This document shows positions 17,948 to 27,906 of a stretch of DNA of 64,000 nt, piece after piece (the stretch's first letter is position 1; the number at the start of each line of letters is the position of its first letter). The notes below the pieces were generated by a model. The model had not been told where the DNA came from. It ran no database searches and worked only from the letters and a program-made list of their open reading frames with translations. Where the stretch lies: positions 1 through 64,000 of the forward strand of contig JACMOK010000046.1 of assembly GCA_014378065.1 (NCBI GenBank), given 5' to 3'. Source of the DNA: Flavobacterium sp. (GTDB lineage Bacteria > Bacteroidota > Bacteroidia > Flavobacteriales > Flavobacteriaceae). The position numbers were made by a program, and so were the translations under genes.

Positions 17948-19309
17948 TTGTACGCAATACTCGACATAGAAACCACAGGAGGGCAATTTAATGAAGAAGG
18001 CATCACTGAAATCGCAATTTACAAATTCGACGGACATGAAATAATTGACCAATTTATTAGTTTGGTCAATCCAGAAATTCCAATCCAACCTTTTGTTGTT
18101 AAACTCACCGGAATCAATAACATTATGCTGCGATCGGCTCCAAAGTTTTTTGAAGTAGCTAAACGCATTATTGAAATGACTCAGGACTGCATTATAGTTG
18201 CCCACAATGCCTCTTTCGATTACCGAATTTTACGCACCGAATTCCGTCGACTTGGTTACACTTTCGAAGCCAAAACGCTGTGTACCGTAGAATTGGCAAA
18301 AGTACTAATGCCTGAACAGACTTCGTTTAGCCTCGGAAAACTAGTCAGGGCGTTGGGCATTCCGATGGCCGATCGGCACAGAGCCAGCGGAGATGCGATG
18401 GCTACAGTAAAACTTTTTAAAATGCTTTTAGATAAGGATTTGGAAAAAGTCATCGTAAAAGAACTGATTCAAAGTGAAGTCATTAAAGGAATTGCGCCAA
18501 AATTACTCGACCTGGTAGAAAATTTACCTTCCCGAACTGGTGTATATTACATTCATCGCGAAGACGGAACTATAATTTATATTGGCAAAAGTCGCAACAT
18601 TAAAAAACGCCTCAACCAGCATTTTACGGGAACTTCAAACAAATGCAAGAAAATTCAGCTCGAAGTGTTTGCCGTAACTTTTGAAGAAACCGGCAGCGAA
18701 CTTATTGCACTTTTAAAGGAAAGTCAAGAAATTAAAATCAATCAACCGTTGTACAACCGTTCACAACGCAAAAATATTTTTCCCTGGGCGCTATATTCTC
18801 AGGCTGATCGCAAGGGCTACCTCAATTTAGCGTTACAAAAAACAGATCGCAGAAAAAAAGAACTGACGGTGTTTTCAAATTTTCAAGAAGGTAAAAATGC
18901 ATTATTACAAATAGCTTTACGTTATAAATTATGTGCCAAATTAATCGGACTCGATACATCCAAAACTAGTTGTTTTCAATTTGCATCAAAACAATGTGAC
19001 GGAGCGTGTATTGGTGAAGTAAGTAATGAGAATTATAATATTCGTGTACAACAGTTTATATCCGAAATTTTATTTGAGAATAAAAATATGATATTGATGG
19101 ATAAGGGCAGAAATATCAATGAAAGAAGCGCTGTAGTTATAGAAAATGGCGTATATATTGGCTACACTTTTTATGATTTAAACTACCAGATTCGGAATAT
19201 CGAAATTTTAAAAAATATACTAATTCCAATGGAAAGCAACCGCGATTCGAGGACCATTATTCAAAATCATCTGCGCAAAAGTAATTTTTTAAAGGTTTTG
19301 GAATTTTAA
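17948..19309 (+). CDS. DnaQ-like exonuclease fused to GIY-YIG nuclease/UvrC-like region
   Basis: YAILDIETTGGQ, VAHNASFDYRIL, HRASGDAMAT (exonuclease); TGVYYIHREDGTIIYIGKSRNIKKRLNQHF (GIY-YIG). Likely TTG start at 17948; the upstream ORF extension overlaps yggS out of frame. Confidence 0.85.
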   Translation: MYAILDIETTGGQFNEEGITEIAIYKFDGHEIIDQFISLVNPEIPIQPFVVKLTGINNIMLRSAPKFFEVAKRIIEMTQDCIIVAHNASFDYRILRTEFRRLGYTFEAKTLCTVELAKVLMPEQTSFSLGKLVRALGIPMADRHRASGDAMATVKLFKMLLDKDLEKVIVKELIQSEVIKGIAPKLLDLVENLPSRTGVYYIHREDGTIIYIGKSRNIKKRLNQHFTGTSNKCKKIQLEVFAVTFEETGSELIALLKESQEIKINQPLYNRSQRKNIFPWALYSQADRKGYLNLALQKTDRRKKELTVFSNFQEGKNALLQIALRYKLCAKLIGLDTSKTSCFQFASKQCDGACIGEVSNENYNIRVQQFISEILFENKNMILMDKGRNINERSAVVIENGVYIGYTFYDLNYQIRNIEILKNILIPMESNRDSRTIIQNHLRKSNFLKVLEF

Positions 19310-19460
19310 TATAAAGAAGCTGTTCCCGCTATTCATTGCAATCTTTTGGCGTTGCTTTTGTAAAGCAACTTCGCTTCCAAAAGGATTTTCATTACTATCG
19401 GGGCTAATTGCCTGAATTGAAAGTATAAAGTAACCAATCCACTTTGTCGATACATATATA

Positions 19461-20390
19461 ATGAAATACCTAATCACGATCATAGGTCCCACAGCCATCG
19501 GCAAAACGGCACTGAGTATTGAACTTGCGCAGCATTTCAATTGCGAAATCATTTCGTGCGATAGTCGACAGTTTTTTAAAGAAATGCATATTGGCACCGC
19601 GGTACCTAATGCTGGCGAACTGTCAACCGCAAAACACCACTTTATCCAGAATAAATCTATTTTCGAAGCTTACACTGTAGGCGATTTTGAAAAAGAGGCG
19701 CTAGTCAGAATAGACGAACTATTTTTGACAAATGATTTTTTGATTTTGGTAGGTGGTTCAGGTCTTTATGTCGATGCCATTTTAAAAGGATTTGATGATT
19801 TCCCTACAATCGACCCGGCCGTCCGCCAACATGTTGCCGCACAATACCTGCAGCACGGCATTGACTATCTTCAAGATCAGTTGCGGCAACTCGACTTTGT
19901 CTATTTTGAAAAATTGCAACTAGAGAATCCACAAACACTGCAAAATCCGCAGCGTTTAATGCGTTTTCTTGAAGTCTGTGTCGGCACCGGAAAACCCTAC
20001 TCTACGTTTTTAAACCAAACGGAAAATAGACGGAATTTTACGCCTATCGTTATCGGTTTAGAAACCGAAAGGTCGCTAATGTACGAGCGCATCAACCAAC
20101 GCGTCGATAAAATGATGGCAGACGGTTTAGAAGAAGAAGCCCGCAGGCTTTTTGAATTTAAGGAATTAAATGCCATGAAAACCGTAGGTTACAAAGAATT
20201 GTTTGCTTCTTTTAATAAAGAACTTTCTTTGCGAGATGCGGTTGATGAGATAAAAAAAAATACACGAAGGTTTGCAAAGCGACAGTTAACGTGGTTTAAA
20301 AAAAAGGAGAATGTGACATGGTTTGATTTACAAGATGACAAAAAACACGAAATACTTTCCTACATTAATTCTAGAGTCAATCAACATTAA
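19461..20390 (+). CDS. miaA: tRNA dimethylallyltransferase
   Basis: IIGPTAIGKTALSIELA, IISCDSRQFFKEMHIGTA, GGSGLYVDAI, KKNTRRFAKRQLTWFKK. Confidence 0.95.
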   Translation: MKYLITIIGPTAIGKTALSIELAQHFNCEIISCDSRQFFKEMHIGTAVPNAGELSTAKHHFIQNKSIFEAYTVGDFEKEALVRIDELFLTNDFLILVGGSGLYVDAILKGFDDFPTIDPAVRQHVAAQYLQHGIDYLQDQLRQLDFVYFEKLQLENPQTLQNPQRLMRFLEVCVGTGKPYSTFLNQTENRRNFTPIVIGLETERSLMYERINQRVDKMMADGLEEEARRLFEFKELNAMKTVGYKELFASFNKELSLRDAVDEIKKNTRRFAKRQLTWFKKKENVTWFDLQDDKKHEILSYINSRVNQH

Positions 20391-20440
20391 AACAGATCCT
20401 TACGAATAAGGTAATTTCCAACGACATAAATTAAAAGTTC

Positions 20441-21181
20441 ATGCCAATTGCTGAAAATTTTACATCGGTTTATTCCCACCAATGGGAAATCAATTTTACC
20501 CAATGCGCGCCAAACAGTTATTTAAAATATGTTGATTTGTGCAATTTGTTGCAGTTGACTGCAGCAGAACATTCCATTTTAGGGGGTTTGAGCTTTAACG
20601 ATATGCAACAACACAATCAAGCTTGGGTTTTAAGCAGAATTCGCGTCGAAATTAAGGCTTTACCAAAGTGGCAAGACAAAGTTATAATAAAAACTTGGAT
20701 CGAATATTTGCAAGGTGCACGCTCGATTCGTAATATTGAAATGTATTTGAACGATGAAAAAATTGTAGGTGCTACTACTTATTGGGCTGTTTTTGATACG
20801 CAACTACGTAAAGCACAATCCCTAGCTTTGCCACATGGACATTTTAAAAGTTTTCCTGAGAATAAGGCTACCGAGAAAAGTTTTTCGCGTATCAATGTAG
20901 CCCGAGATACGAAAAAAGTAAAAAAACACAAGGTCGTTTTATCCGATTTAGATATTGTCAATCACGTTAATAATGTAAAATACCTGGAGTGGTGTCTCGA
21001 TACTTTAGAAGCACATCACCTACTCAGTCAAAAAATAAAAAGCTTTGACATGAATTTTTTACGAGAGTTAAGTTTGCATGAAATCGTTGAATTGAGAAGC
21101 AATATGGAATTCATACCGACCTACTTTTGTGTTATTTACGAAGGAAAAAACTGTTTTGCCTTGGAACTAGAATGGAAATAA
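20441..21181 (+). CDS. Acyl-ACP thioesterase family protein
   Basis: Hot-dog features: AWVLSRIRVEIKALPKW, ATTYWAVFD, LDIVNHVNNVKYLEWCLD. Confidence 0.85.
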   Translation: MPIAENFTSVYSHQWEINFTQCAPNSYLKYVDLCNLLQLTAAEHSILGGLSFNDMQQHNQAWVLSRIRVEIKALPKWQDKVIIKTWIEYLQGARSIRNIEMYLNDEKIVGATTYWAVFDTQLRKAQSLALPHGHFKSFPENKATEKSFSRINVARDTKKVKKHKVVLSDLDIVNHVNNVKYLEWCLDTLEAHHLLSQKIKSFDMNFLRELSLHEIVELRSNMEFIPTYFCVIYEGKNCFALELEWK

Positions 21182-21326
21182 CAGATCATTGTGGCCACGC
21201 AAACGAATTACTTGTTTCGCTATCGTTCTGTTAGAAGTTTAATAAATTTAGTTTGCAGTGAAAAATTATTTTCATTTTTTTGTAAATAATATAGGTGGCG
21301 ACGCAAACAGAAAACGACATGAAAAA

Positions 21327-21348
21327 AAGCTTCGGTTTCCCGAAGCTT
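21327..21348 (-). terminator. Terminator hairpin for the response regulator operon
   Basis: AAGCTTCGG-TTTC-CCGAAGCTT with T run on the minus strand. Confidence 0.75.
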
Positions 21349-21353
21349 CTAGC

Positions 21354-22070
21354 TTATTCTACTGTTTTATTTTTCACTACCAATCGAAACCCTTCACCGT
21401 GAATGTTTAAGATTTCTACTTCATCATCGGGTTTGAGATATTTTCTGAGTTTGGCGATGTAAACATCCATACTTCTGGAAGTAAAATAATTGTCATCTCG
21501 CCAAATTTTAGTTAGTGCCAGCTCACGGGGCATCAGATCATTTTCGTAAACGGCCAACATTTTTAACAATTCGTTTTCTTTTGGCGACAATTTGATGGGC
21601 TCTTCTTTTTTAAACGTTAAAAACCGCAATTTCGAATTCAAGTGAAAATTGCCAATTTGGAATTCAAATTTAACATGGTCGGTTTTCACGTCTGATGCCT
21701 TTCGTTGAATAATGGCTTTGATTTTCATCAACAATACTTCGGAATCGAATGGTTTGTTGAGATAATCATCAGCTCCTACTTTATAGCCTTTCAGCACATC
21801 TTCTTTCATAGACTTGGCTGTGAGAAAAATCAAAGGTACTTCTTTGTTTTTCTCGCGAATTTCTTTGGCCAAAGTATAGCCGTCTTTATAAGGCATCATG
21901 ACATCTAAAATGCACAGATCATAAGTGTCTTTTTTAAATTTTTCAAACCCTTCCATTCCATTTTTTGCCAAAGTAACATCGAAATCATTTAAGGTTAAAT
22001 AATCTTTTAGTATTGCACCGAAATTTTGGTCATCTTCTACCAAAAGAATCTTTTTGTTTTCTGTTTCCAT
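21354..22070 (-). CDS. OmpR/PhoB-family response regulator
   Basis: ILLVEDDQNFG, LCILDVMMPYKDG, PLIFLTAKSM, C-terminal winged helix LSPKENELLKML...SRSMDVYIAKLRKYL. Confidence 0.93.
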   Translation of the reverse strand: METENKKILLVEDDQNFGAILKDYLTLNDFDVTLAKNGMEGFEKFKKDTYDLCILDVMMPYKDGYTLAKEIREKNKEVPLIFLTAKSMKEDVLKGYKVGADDYLNKPFDSEVLLMKIKAIIQRKASDVKTDHVKFEFQIGNFHLNSKLRFLTFKKEEPIKLSPKENELLKMLAVYENDLMPRELALTKIWRDDNYFTSRSMDVYIAKLRKYLKPDDEVEILNIHGEGFRLVVKNKTVE

Positions 22071-22077
22071 ATATATT

Positions 22078-23661
22078 TTAATTTATGAGTGGTATTTTTA
22101 TGATAAATGTACTTCCTTTTCCTTTTTCACTTTCTACGAAAATCTGCCCATTGTGATCTTCTACTATTCTTTTAACATACGCCAATCCGAGACCATGACC
22201 TTTTACGTTGTGCAAATCGCCGGTATGCTCTCTGTAGAATTTTTCAAAAATCCTCTTTTGAGCTATTTTACTCATTCCTGCTCCCCTATCTTTTATTTTT
22301 ACAATTACAAAATCTTTAACGTTTTCAGTAAAAATATCAATCAGTGGCGGTTCTGGAGAATATTTTATCGCGTTATCTAAAATATTAACGATCACATTGG
22401 TAAAATGCACATCGTTTAGCAATACGGTTGTTCTATTGGCTTCAAAATGGGTGGTTATGGTGCCTCGACGGTCTTCGACTATCAAATTTATATGTTCTAT
22501 AGCTTCGTCAATAATTTCGTGAATATTGTTAGACTCTTTATTAATTTCCAGTTCTCGCTTTTCAAGTTTTGAGATACGCAATACATTTTCGACCTGTGCA
22601 TGCATTCTTTTATTTTCATCGCGAATCATTTGCAGATAACGATGCACTTTTTCTTTGTCATCAATAACTTTTGGATTTTTAATTGCATCCAACGCCAAGT
22701 TTATCGTAGCAATAGGCGTTTTAAACTCGTGTGTCATGTTATTGATAAAATCAGTTTTAATTTCAGAAATCTGACGCTGTATGATTAATTGGTTTAACGC
22801 ACTAGAATAGGCAATAATAATAATTAATGTAAAAACGATAGACAATATTGTGATCCCAACCAATTCCGAGAATAAAAATTTTTCCTTATGCGGAAAACAA
22901 ACCAGCAACTGGTATTTGTTGTTTCCTTCATTGTCCGTAAAAATCGGAATAGTGTAGGTATCATTTTTGTCATATCTAAACCGTTCTGATTGCACTTTTG
23001 TAGCCAACGAATTGCTGTAAATACCGAATTCAAAAGGAGTCTTTACGCCATATTCATCGAGCTCATTGGAGAGAAGTTGCTGTAATTTTTCTTTTGAAAC
23101 TCGTTCCTGTAATGGCTTTGCTGCTGCAATATCTTTAAAAAATATCTCGAACTGAGCATTGTCAAGAATATCGAGTTTTACAGTTTTTTTTATTTTAACA
23201 TCAGGCGCCACTTTTTGCTGAATCGCTGAATTGTCAATATTTCCATTGTTGTAAATTTCGGTTACTCTTTTAGAGGAGAAATTTTTAAATTTGAGACTGT
23301 CAATTTTTTTATCAAAGAACGAGGATGAAATATTGTAATCTTCAGAAATAATATTATTCGAATAGATAATGGTTTCATTAGTACGGGAATCTCTTTGGTA
23401 GTAACCAAATTCGAGAAAATCACTTTTTTGAGGCTCTTTCCCAATACTATCTTTTAGCTTTTTATACTTATCAATAAAACTGTAAGCTTCTTCTTTCTGT
23501 AGTTTATCGGCTACATTGCCAATAACTTGCTTGACATGAAATCGAAATTGCTCTTCATTATTTTTGAAAGAAGTATTAAACCAATATACCTGTACCAAAA
23601 TTATCCCGATCAAGGATAAACTCATTAGCAATACCAGTAATCGGAAAAACAATTTATTCAT
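22078..23661 (-). CDS. Sensor histidine kinase
   Basis: Two TM segments; FINNMTHEFKTPIATINLALDAI H-box, NVIVNILDNAIKYSP N-box, GHGLGLAYVKRIVE G-box. Confidence 0.95.
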   Translation of the reverse strand: MNKLFFRLLVLLMSLSLIGIILVQVYWFNTSFKNNEEQFRFHVKQVIGNVADKLQKEEAYSFIDKYKKLKDSIGKEPQKSDFLEFGYYQRDSRTNETIIYSNNIISEDYNISSSFFDKKIDSLKFKNFSSKRVTEIYNNGNIDNSAIQQKVAPDVKIKKTVKLDILDNAQFEIFFKDIAAAKPLQERVSKEKLQQLLSNELDEYGVKTPFEFGIYSNSLATKVQSERFRYDKNDTYTIPIFTDNEGNNKYQLLVCFPHKEKFLFSELVGITILSIVFTLIIIIAYSSALNQLIIQRQISEIKTDFINNMTHEFKTPIATINLALDAIKNPKVIDDKEKVHRYLQMIRDENKRMHAQVENVLRISKLEKRELEINKESNNIHEIIDEAIEHINLIVEDRRGTITTHFEANRTTVLLNDVHFTNVIVNILDNAIKYSPEPPLIDIFTENVKDFVIVKIKDRGAGMSKIAQKRIFEKFYREHTGDLHNVKGHGLGLAYVKRIVEDHNGQIFVESEKGKGSTFIIKIPLIN

Positions 23662-23732
23662 CTTAACAAAGTTAACATTTTAACATTTAGGCGATAAATA
23701 GATTAACCAAACATTAACATCTATGGGTAATT

Positions 23733-24317
23733 TTATCGAATTGTCAGTTTTTTTAAGATTTCATCAGTTTGCCTTAATGCGTGTTTGATTTCGTCATTTT
23801 CAATAACAAAATTGCTTTTTGAAAGGCGTTCTTCGTCGGTCCACTGATTATTAATGCGTTCCATCACTTGTGCAACGCTGATTTTGTCGCGCTTCACTAC
23901 CCTGTCAATTCTAGTTTGCATCGGCGCAATAACGGTGATAATGCTGTCGCACTCTTTATAGGCGCCACTTTCGAATAGTACAGCTGCTTCCTTAATTACA
24001 AAAGCATGATGGGTGTGCCTTTTGAGCCAGTTTTGAAAATCTTTTTTAACTTCAGGGTGAATTATACCGTTGAGCTGTTCTAACTTTTCAGCGTCATTAA
24101 ACACAAGTTGCGCTAACTTTGCTCTATTTAATATATTGCCGTCAGTAACTTCAGCGCCAAATAGCTTTTTAATTTGCTCAATGATTTCGGGATATTCCGT
24201 GATTTTTCTAGCTTCATAATCGGAGATATAAACCGGAATGCCTTTAGAATTAAAATATTTAGCCAAGGTGCTTTTGCCACTCCCGATACCTCCCGTCAGT
24301 CCAATAATCTTTGTCAT
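23733..24317 (-). CDS. coaE: Dephospho-CoA kinase
   Basis: IIGLTGGIGSGKSTLAKYF, ISDYEARKIT, IHPEVKKDFQNWL, KEAAVLFESG. Confidence 0.95.
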   Translation of the reverse strand: MTKIIGLTGGIGSGKSTLAKYFNSKGIPVYISDYEARKITEYPEIIEQIKKLFGAEVTDGNILNRAKLAQLVFNDAEKLEQLNGIIHPEVKKDFQNWLKRHTHHAFVIKEAAVLFESGAYKECDSIITVIAPMQTRIDRVVKRDKISVAQVMERINNQWTDEERLSKSNFVIENDEIKHALRQTDEILKKLTIR

Positions 24318-25312
24318 TTACCGAAAAATAATTCAGGAAAAGCGTCCTGAGGTTCCTGTTTTAGAAGATTTATTCTAATGGTCGACTCAATAAAGCCGAT
24401 GCCGTATCCAAAAAATTGTTTCCATACAGCGATCACCGATAAGAAGCCGATTGAAATACTTTTATGCTGAAAACCTGACACACAAAGTAAAAGCACAAAG
24501 TATCCCAGATACAATTTAAAAAACAAACTCTGACCAAACAACGCCAAAACCAATGCGCCAAAAAAGCCAATAATAAAAAGTGATGGGAAAAAAAAAATCA
24601 GTTTACTGTATTTCGGATACCAGCCATTTAATATCGGACGTGCCTTACCGAATTTGTTGACTTGGACAGAGAATTTCGCCCAGTTGATTCTCCGTTTGTG
24701 GTAAACATACGCTGCAGAAAATAATCTGGTTTCGAAACCCAGATTCCACAATCTTATGGACAGATCTGGATCTTCTCCAGGATGTATGTTTCCGAATCCG
24801 CCTGACATTTCAAACGCCTTTCTAGACAATCCCATATTGAAACTTCTGGGTTGAAACTTATTAATACTTTCAGAACCGCCACGAATTCCACCGGTAGTTA
24901 GGAAAGAGGTCATGGCGAAATTTATTGCTTTTTGAACATTTGAAAAAGATTCCATTGCCTGATCTGGACCCCCAAAACAATCCGCGTACTGATTTTGTAA
25001 TGCTTTCGTAACTTCAGACAAATAGTTTGGGGGAATGATACAATCAGAATCGAAAATAATAAAATAATCTCCGGTGGCCTTCCTCATGCCGAAATTCCTG
25101 GTATCGCCAGGTCCTGAATTTTCTTTAAAATGATACGAAATATTTAATTTTACGTTGTATTCTTCAACAACTGCCTCGCTCGAAAGTGAGGATCCGTCTT
25201 CAACAATTATCACTTCAAAATCTTTCTTACCGTCCTGATGTGATAAACTGTCCAGAAGTTCTCTCAGTTCATCTGGACGATTGAAAACCGGAATGATCAA
25301 TGAAAAAAACAT
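24314..25312 (-). CDS. Glycosyltransferase family 2
   Basis: FSLIIPVFNRPDELRELLDSL, VIIVEDGSS, DYFIIFDSDC, GEDPDLSIRLW. Confidence 0.92.
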   Translation of the reverse strand: MFFSLIIPVFNRPDELRELLDSLSHQDGKKDFEVIIVEDGSSLSSEAVVEEYNVKLNISYHFKENSGPGDTRNFGMRKATGDYFIIFDSDCIIPPNYLSEVTKALQNQYADCFGGPDQAMESFSNVQKAINFAMTSFLTTGGIRGGSESINKFQPRSFNMGLSRKAFEMSGGFGNIHPGEDPDLSIRLWNLGFETRLFSAAYVYHKRRINWAKFSVQVNKFGKARPILNGWYPKYSKLIFFFPSLFIIGFFGALVLALFGQSLFFKLYLGYFVLLLCVSGFQHKSISIGFLSVIAVWKQFFGYGIGFIESTIRINLLKQEPQDAFPELFFGK

Positions 25313-25349
25313 AGATTAATTTTTAACAAATATAAACTTTATAAAAAAT

Positions 25350-25374
25350 AAAAGCCATCACAAAGATGGCTTTT
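25350..25374 (-). terminator. Terminator hairpin
   Basis: AAAAGCCATC-ACAAA-GATGGCTTTT downstream of the minus-strand gene ending at 25395. Confidence 0.8.
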
Positions 25375-25394
25375 ACTCTAAAAATGATGGCTGG

Positions 25395-27794
25395 TTATTG
25401 TTTAATTACTTTGATAGTTTTTAGCTGACGGTCTGCCCTAACCTTAACCAGATATGTTCCTTTTGGTAGCGAACTCAAATCGACTTTGCTTTGATTTGAG
25501 TTTGCACTTTTACTGATCAATTGCTGTCCTAATAAATTGTACACTTCGATATTTGTAATGTTTTGTGAATACGATAGATTTAAAATGTCAGTTACAGGAT
25601 TTGGAAAAACTTCTAAAGAACCGGCATCGAAAGCTGAGGTTTTTAGTGTTGTACTCCAGGCAGACACTTGAAAGGTTCCAAAAGCATCGTTGGCATATTC
25701 CCAAACTCGTGCATAGATGACGTCTCCGGGCGTTAACCCAGACAAATCCAATCTAGAGTAAGCATCTATTCCTTCATCATCGCTACAACCTATTGTAGTA
25801 AGATTTCCGCAGTTTCCGGTAAATACGGTCAATCCTGTGTCCAATAGTGATGAGCCAGGATCGGCCTGCACTTCAACAGTAATATTTCCATCTGCGGGTA
25901 CTACGGTACTGAACCAAACATCCCCGCCAAAGCCGAAAACAGCACAAGTTGGATTGGGTTCTCCGATGGTTTTGGTCGCCCCAACATTCGTCGCTATTAC
26001 CGCAAATTCTTGGAAATTGTTTCCTGGAGTCAATGAAATGGCTGTCGCGCAGTCATCATTTGCCACCGCCAATGGTAAAGTGGTAAAAGTGAATGGTGCC
26101 GACCAATCACTTTCGCCATTGGTTAGACAAGTAGCTTTTACATAAAAATCGTAAGTCGTAGCAGGCAGTAAATTTGAAACAACGAGCGTACTGATAACAT
26201 TTGGATTCGAAGGATTTCCCGACGGCAAACCGCCACCAGTTAAAGTCAAGTGCACGTCCCATGAAACTTGATCACAACCTGTCGCCCAACTCAATTCTGC
26301 AATTGTAGGGTTTACAGTCACCGTTCCTAAGCCAAATGGTGTTTGACAACCTGGCGCGGTGACAATTGTAATATCGTAATCTTCGGTCTCTCCATAACCA
26401 TAATTGGCACAAGGATCAATTGTAGGAGCATCGGTATTCCAAACGTCTCTAATTCTCATTCTATGAAGTCCTGCCGGAGCATCACAAGCTAAAGTTATAA
26501 TAAAAATGCCAGTTCCATTAGAGGGAATAGCTTCAGAATAGCCGACTCTTTCTTCAGGACTAAAAATTGTATCGTCATTATAATCAATCCAGACTGCATC
26601 ATTTTGGTCTTGATAACTTCCCACTGTAACGTTCATTTGATAGGAGTAACCAGACTCCAACGTTGCCGTGTAATTAGATTGACCAGTGAAATAAGTATAA
26701 GAGGGATTCACCGGGGCAGTTCCGGTATTATTGGCCAATGTTGTGCCGGTAATGACGACATTTGAAATTAAATCACCGTCTGTCTTGCCATTGGTGTAAC
26801 CTGGAAAACAATAGCAAAGCGAAGGATTAATCATGCCAATTGGTAACACATTACTGGTGGTGCTAACACCGCCGCAGGTTACAATACACTGGTAAGTATT
26901 TTCCGTAGTTTGATTCGTAGTCAAGTTTGGAGAAGTCGCTCCCAAAATATCTGTAAAACTAATGCCATCGCCAGAAGATTGCCATTGATAAGTAACTCCA
27001 AAACCAGTTGTTGCATTTTGCAGGCTAAGATTAAAATCGACGCCACTGCAAACCGAAGCAGAAGATGAAACGGTATTTCCAGGATCAGGTGTACCACTGC
27101 ATTGGGGCTGCGGGATGAATGTGAATTTTTGACCTATTAAAAATTGCGTACCCGTTATGCCATTATTGGCGGTGGTATTTGAGGTTGTTGCTATGGATGA
27201 CAAGGCGGAAACACTCAGAAAGGAATTTAAATCATTCAAACCGATCGAAGCAGTTAAAGCCCCTGCGATATAATTCATGGTGGGCCCGTAGACAAAATCA
27301 ATTTGTCCAGAATTTTCATATAATCGCATCTTAAAAGAACCAAAAGCAGTTCCACTCACATTTCCTCCGTTGCCTAGATTAATGTTATCCCAGCCGATCT
27401 CTAAAATTCGATTGGGCACTGTTCCCGAAAGTGCATATTGAATGGATCCAGTTGTTCGGTTATGGTCATCCCAAAATGCAGCAATGAGTGGACTTTGAGT
27501 ACTCGCGTTGGATAAAACATTGGTATACGAGTTTCCAGTTACATCTCCTCCTAAACGAATCCAACCATTGGTGCTAATGCTAAAGGTATTGTAAAATGTG
27601 CCCGCATAATTAAATCCAAAACCAATTGCAAGTGCGTTCTGAGCGCCATCATCACCATTGGCGGAAGAGATGGTGCCCAAAACAGGCGAGTAACCTTCCG
27701 ATGATTGTGTAAACAAATAACCTGATACAGATTGGGCATAAATTTGCACTGCTCCAAAAAGAAATAACACAATTGACAGCGTAGTTTTTTTCAT
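25395..27794 (-). CDS. T9SS type A protein with GEVED and fibronectin type III-like domains
   Basis: Signal peptide; VWIDYNDDTIFSPEERVGYSEA, RMRIRD (GEVED); C-terminal VFPNPVTDILNLSY...GTYLVKVRADRQLKTIKVIKQ. Confidence 0.9.
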   Translation of the reverse strand: MKKTTLSIVLFLFGAVQIYAQSVSGYLFTQSSEGYSPVLGTISSANGDDGAQNALAIGFGFNYAGTFYNTFSISTNGWIRLGGDVTGNSYTNVLSNASTQSPLIAAFWDDHNRTTGSIQYALSGTVPNRILEIGWDNINLGNGGNVSGTAFGSFKMRLYENSGQIDFVYGPTMNYIAGALTASIGLNDLNSFLSVSALSSIATTSNTTANNGITGTQFLIGQKFTFIPQPQCSGTPDPGNTVSSSASVCSGVDFNLSLQNATTGFGVTYQWQSSGDGISFTDILGATSPNLTTNQTTENTYQCIVTCGGVSTTSNVLPIGMINPSLCYCFPGYTNGKTDGDLISNVVITGTTLANNTGTAPVNPSYTYFTGQSNYTATLESGYSYQMNVTVGSYQDQNDAVWIDYNDDTIFSPEERVGYSEAIPSNGTGIFIITLACDAPAGLHRMRIRDVWNTDAPTIDPCANYGYGETEDYDITIVTAPGCQTPFGLGTVTVNPTIAELSWATGCDQVSWDVHLTLTGGGLPSGNPSNPNVISTLVVSNLLPATTYDFYVKATCLTNGESDWSAPFTFTTLPLAVANDDCATAISLTPGNNFQEFAVIATNVGATKTIGEPNPTCAVFGFGGDVWFSTVVPADGNITVEVQADPGSSLLDTGLTVFTGNCGNLTTIGCSDDEGIDAYSRLDLSGLTPGDVIYARVWEYANDAFGTFQVSAWSTTLKTSAFDAGSLEVFPNPVTDILNLSYSQNITNIEVYNLLGQQLISKSANSNQSKVDLSSLPKGTYLVKVRADRQLKTIKVIKQ

Positions 27795-27863
27795 AAATCA
27801 AGGGATAATTTTAATTTTTTTCTAAAGTACTAAAAAATACAATGCCGCGACCTTATCAATAAA

Positions 27864-27888
27864 AAAAAGCCACTCGAGAGTGGCTTTT
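27864..27888 (-). terminator. Terminator hairpin
   Basis: AAAAGCCACTC-GAG-AGTGGCTTTT. Confidence 0.8.
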
Positions 27889-27906
27889 AATATCGGGTGT
27901 AAATAA

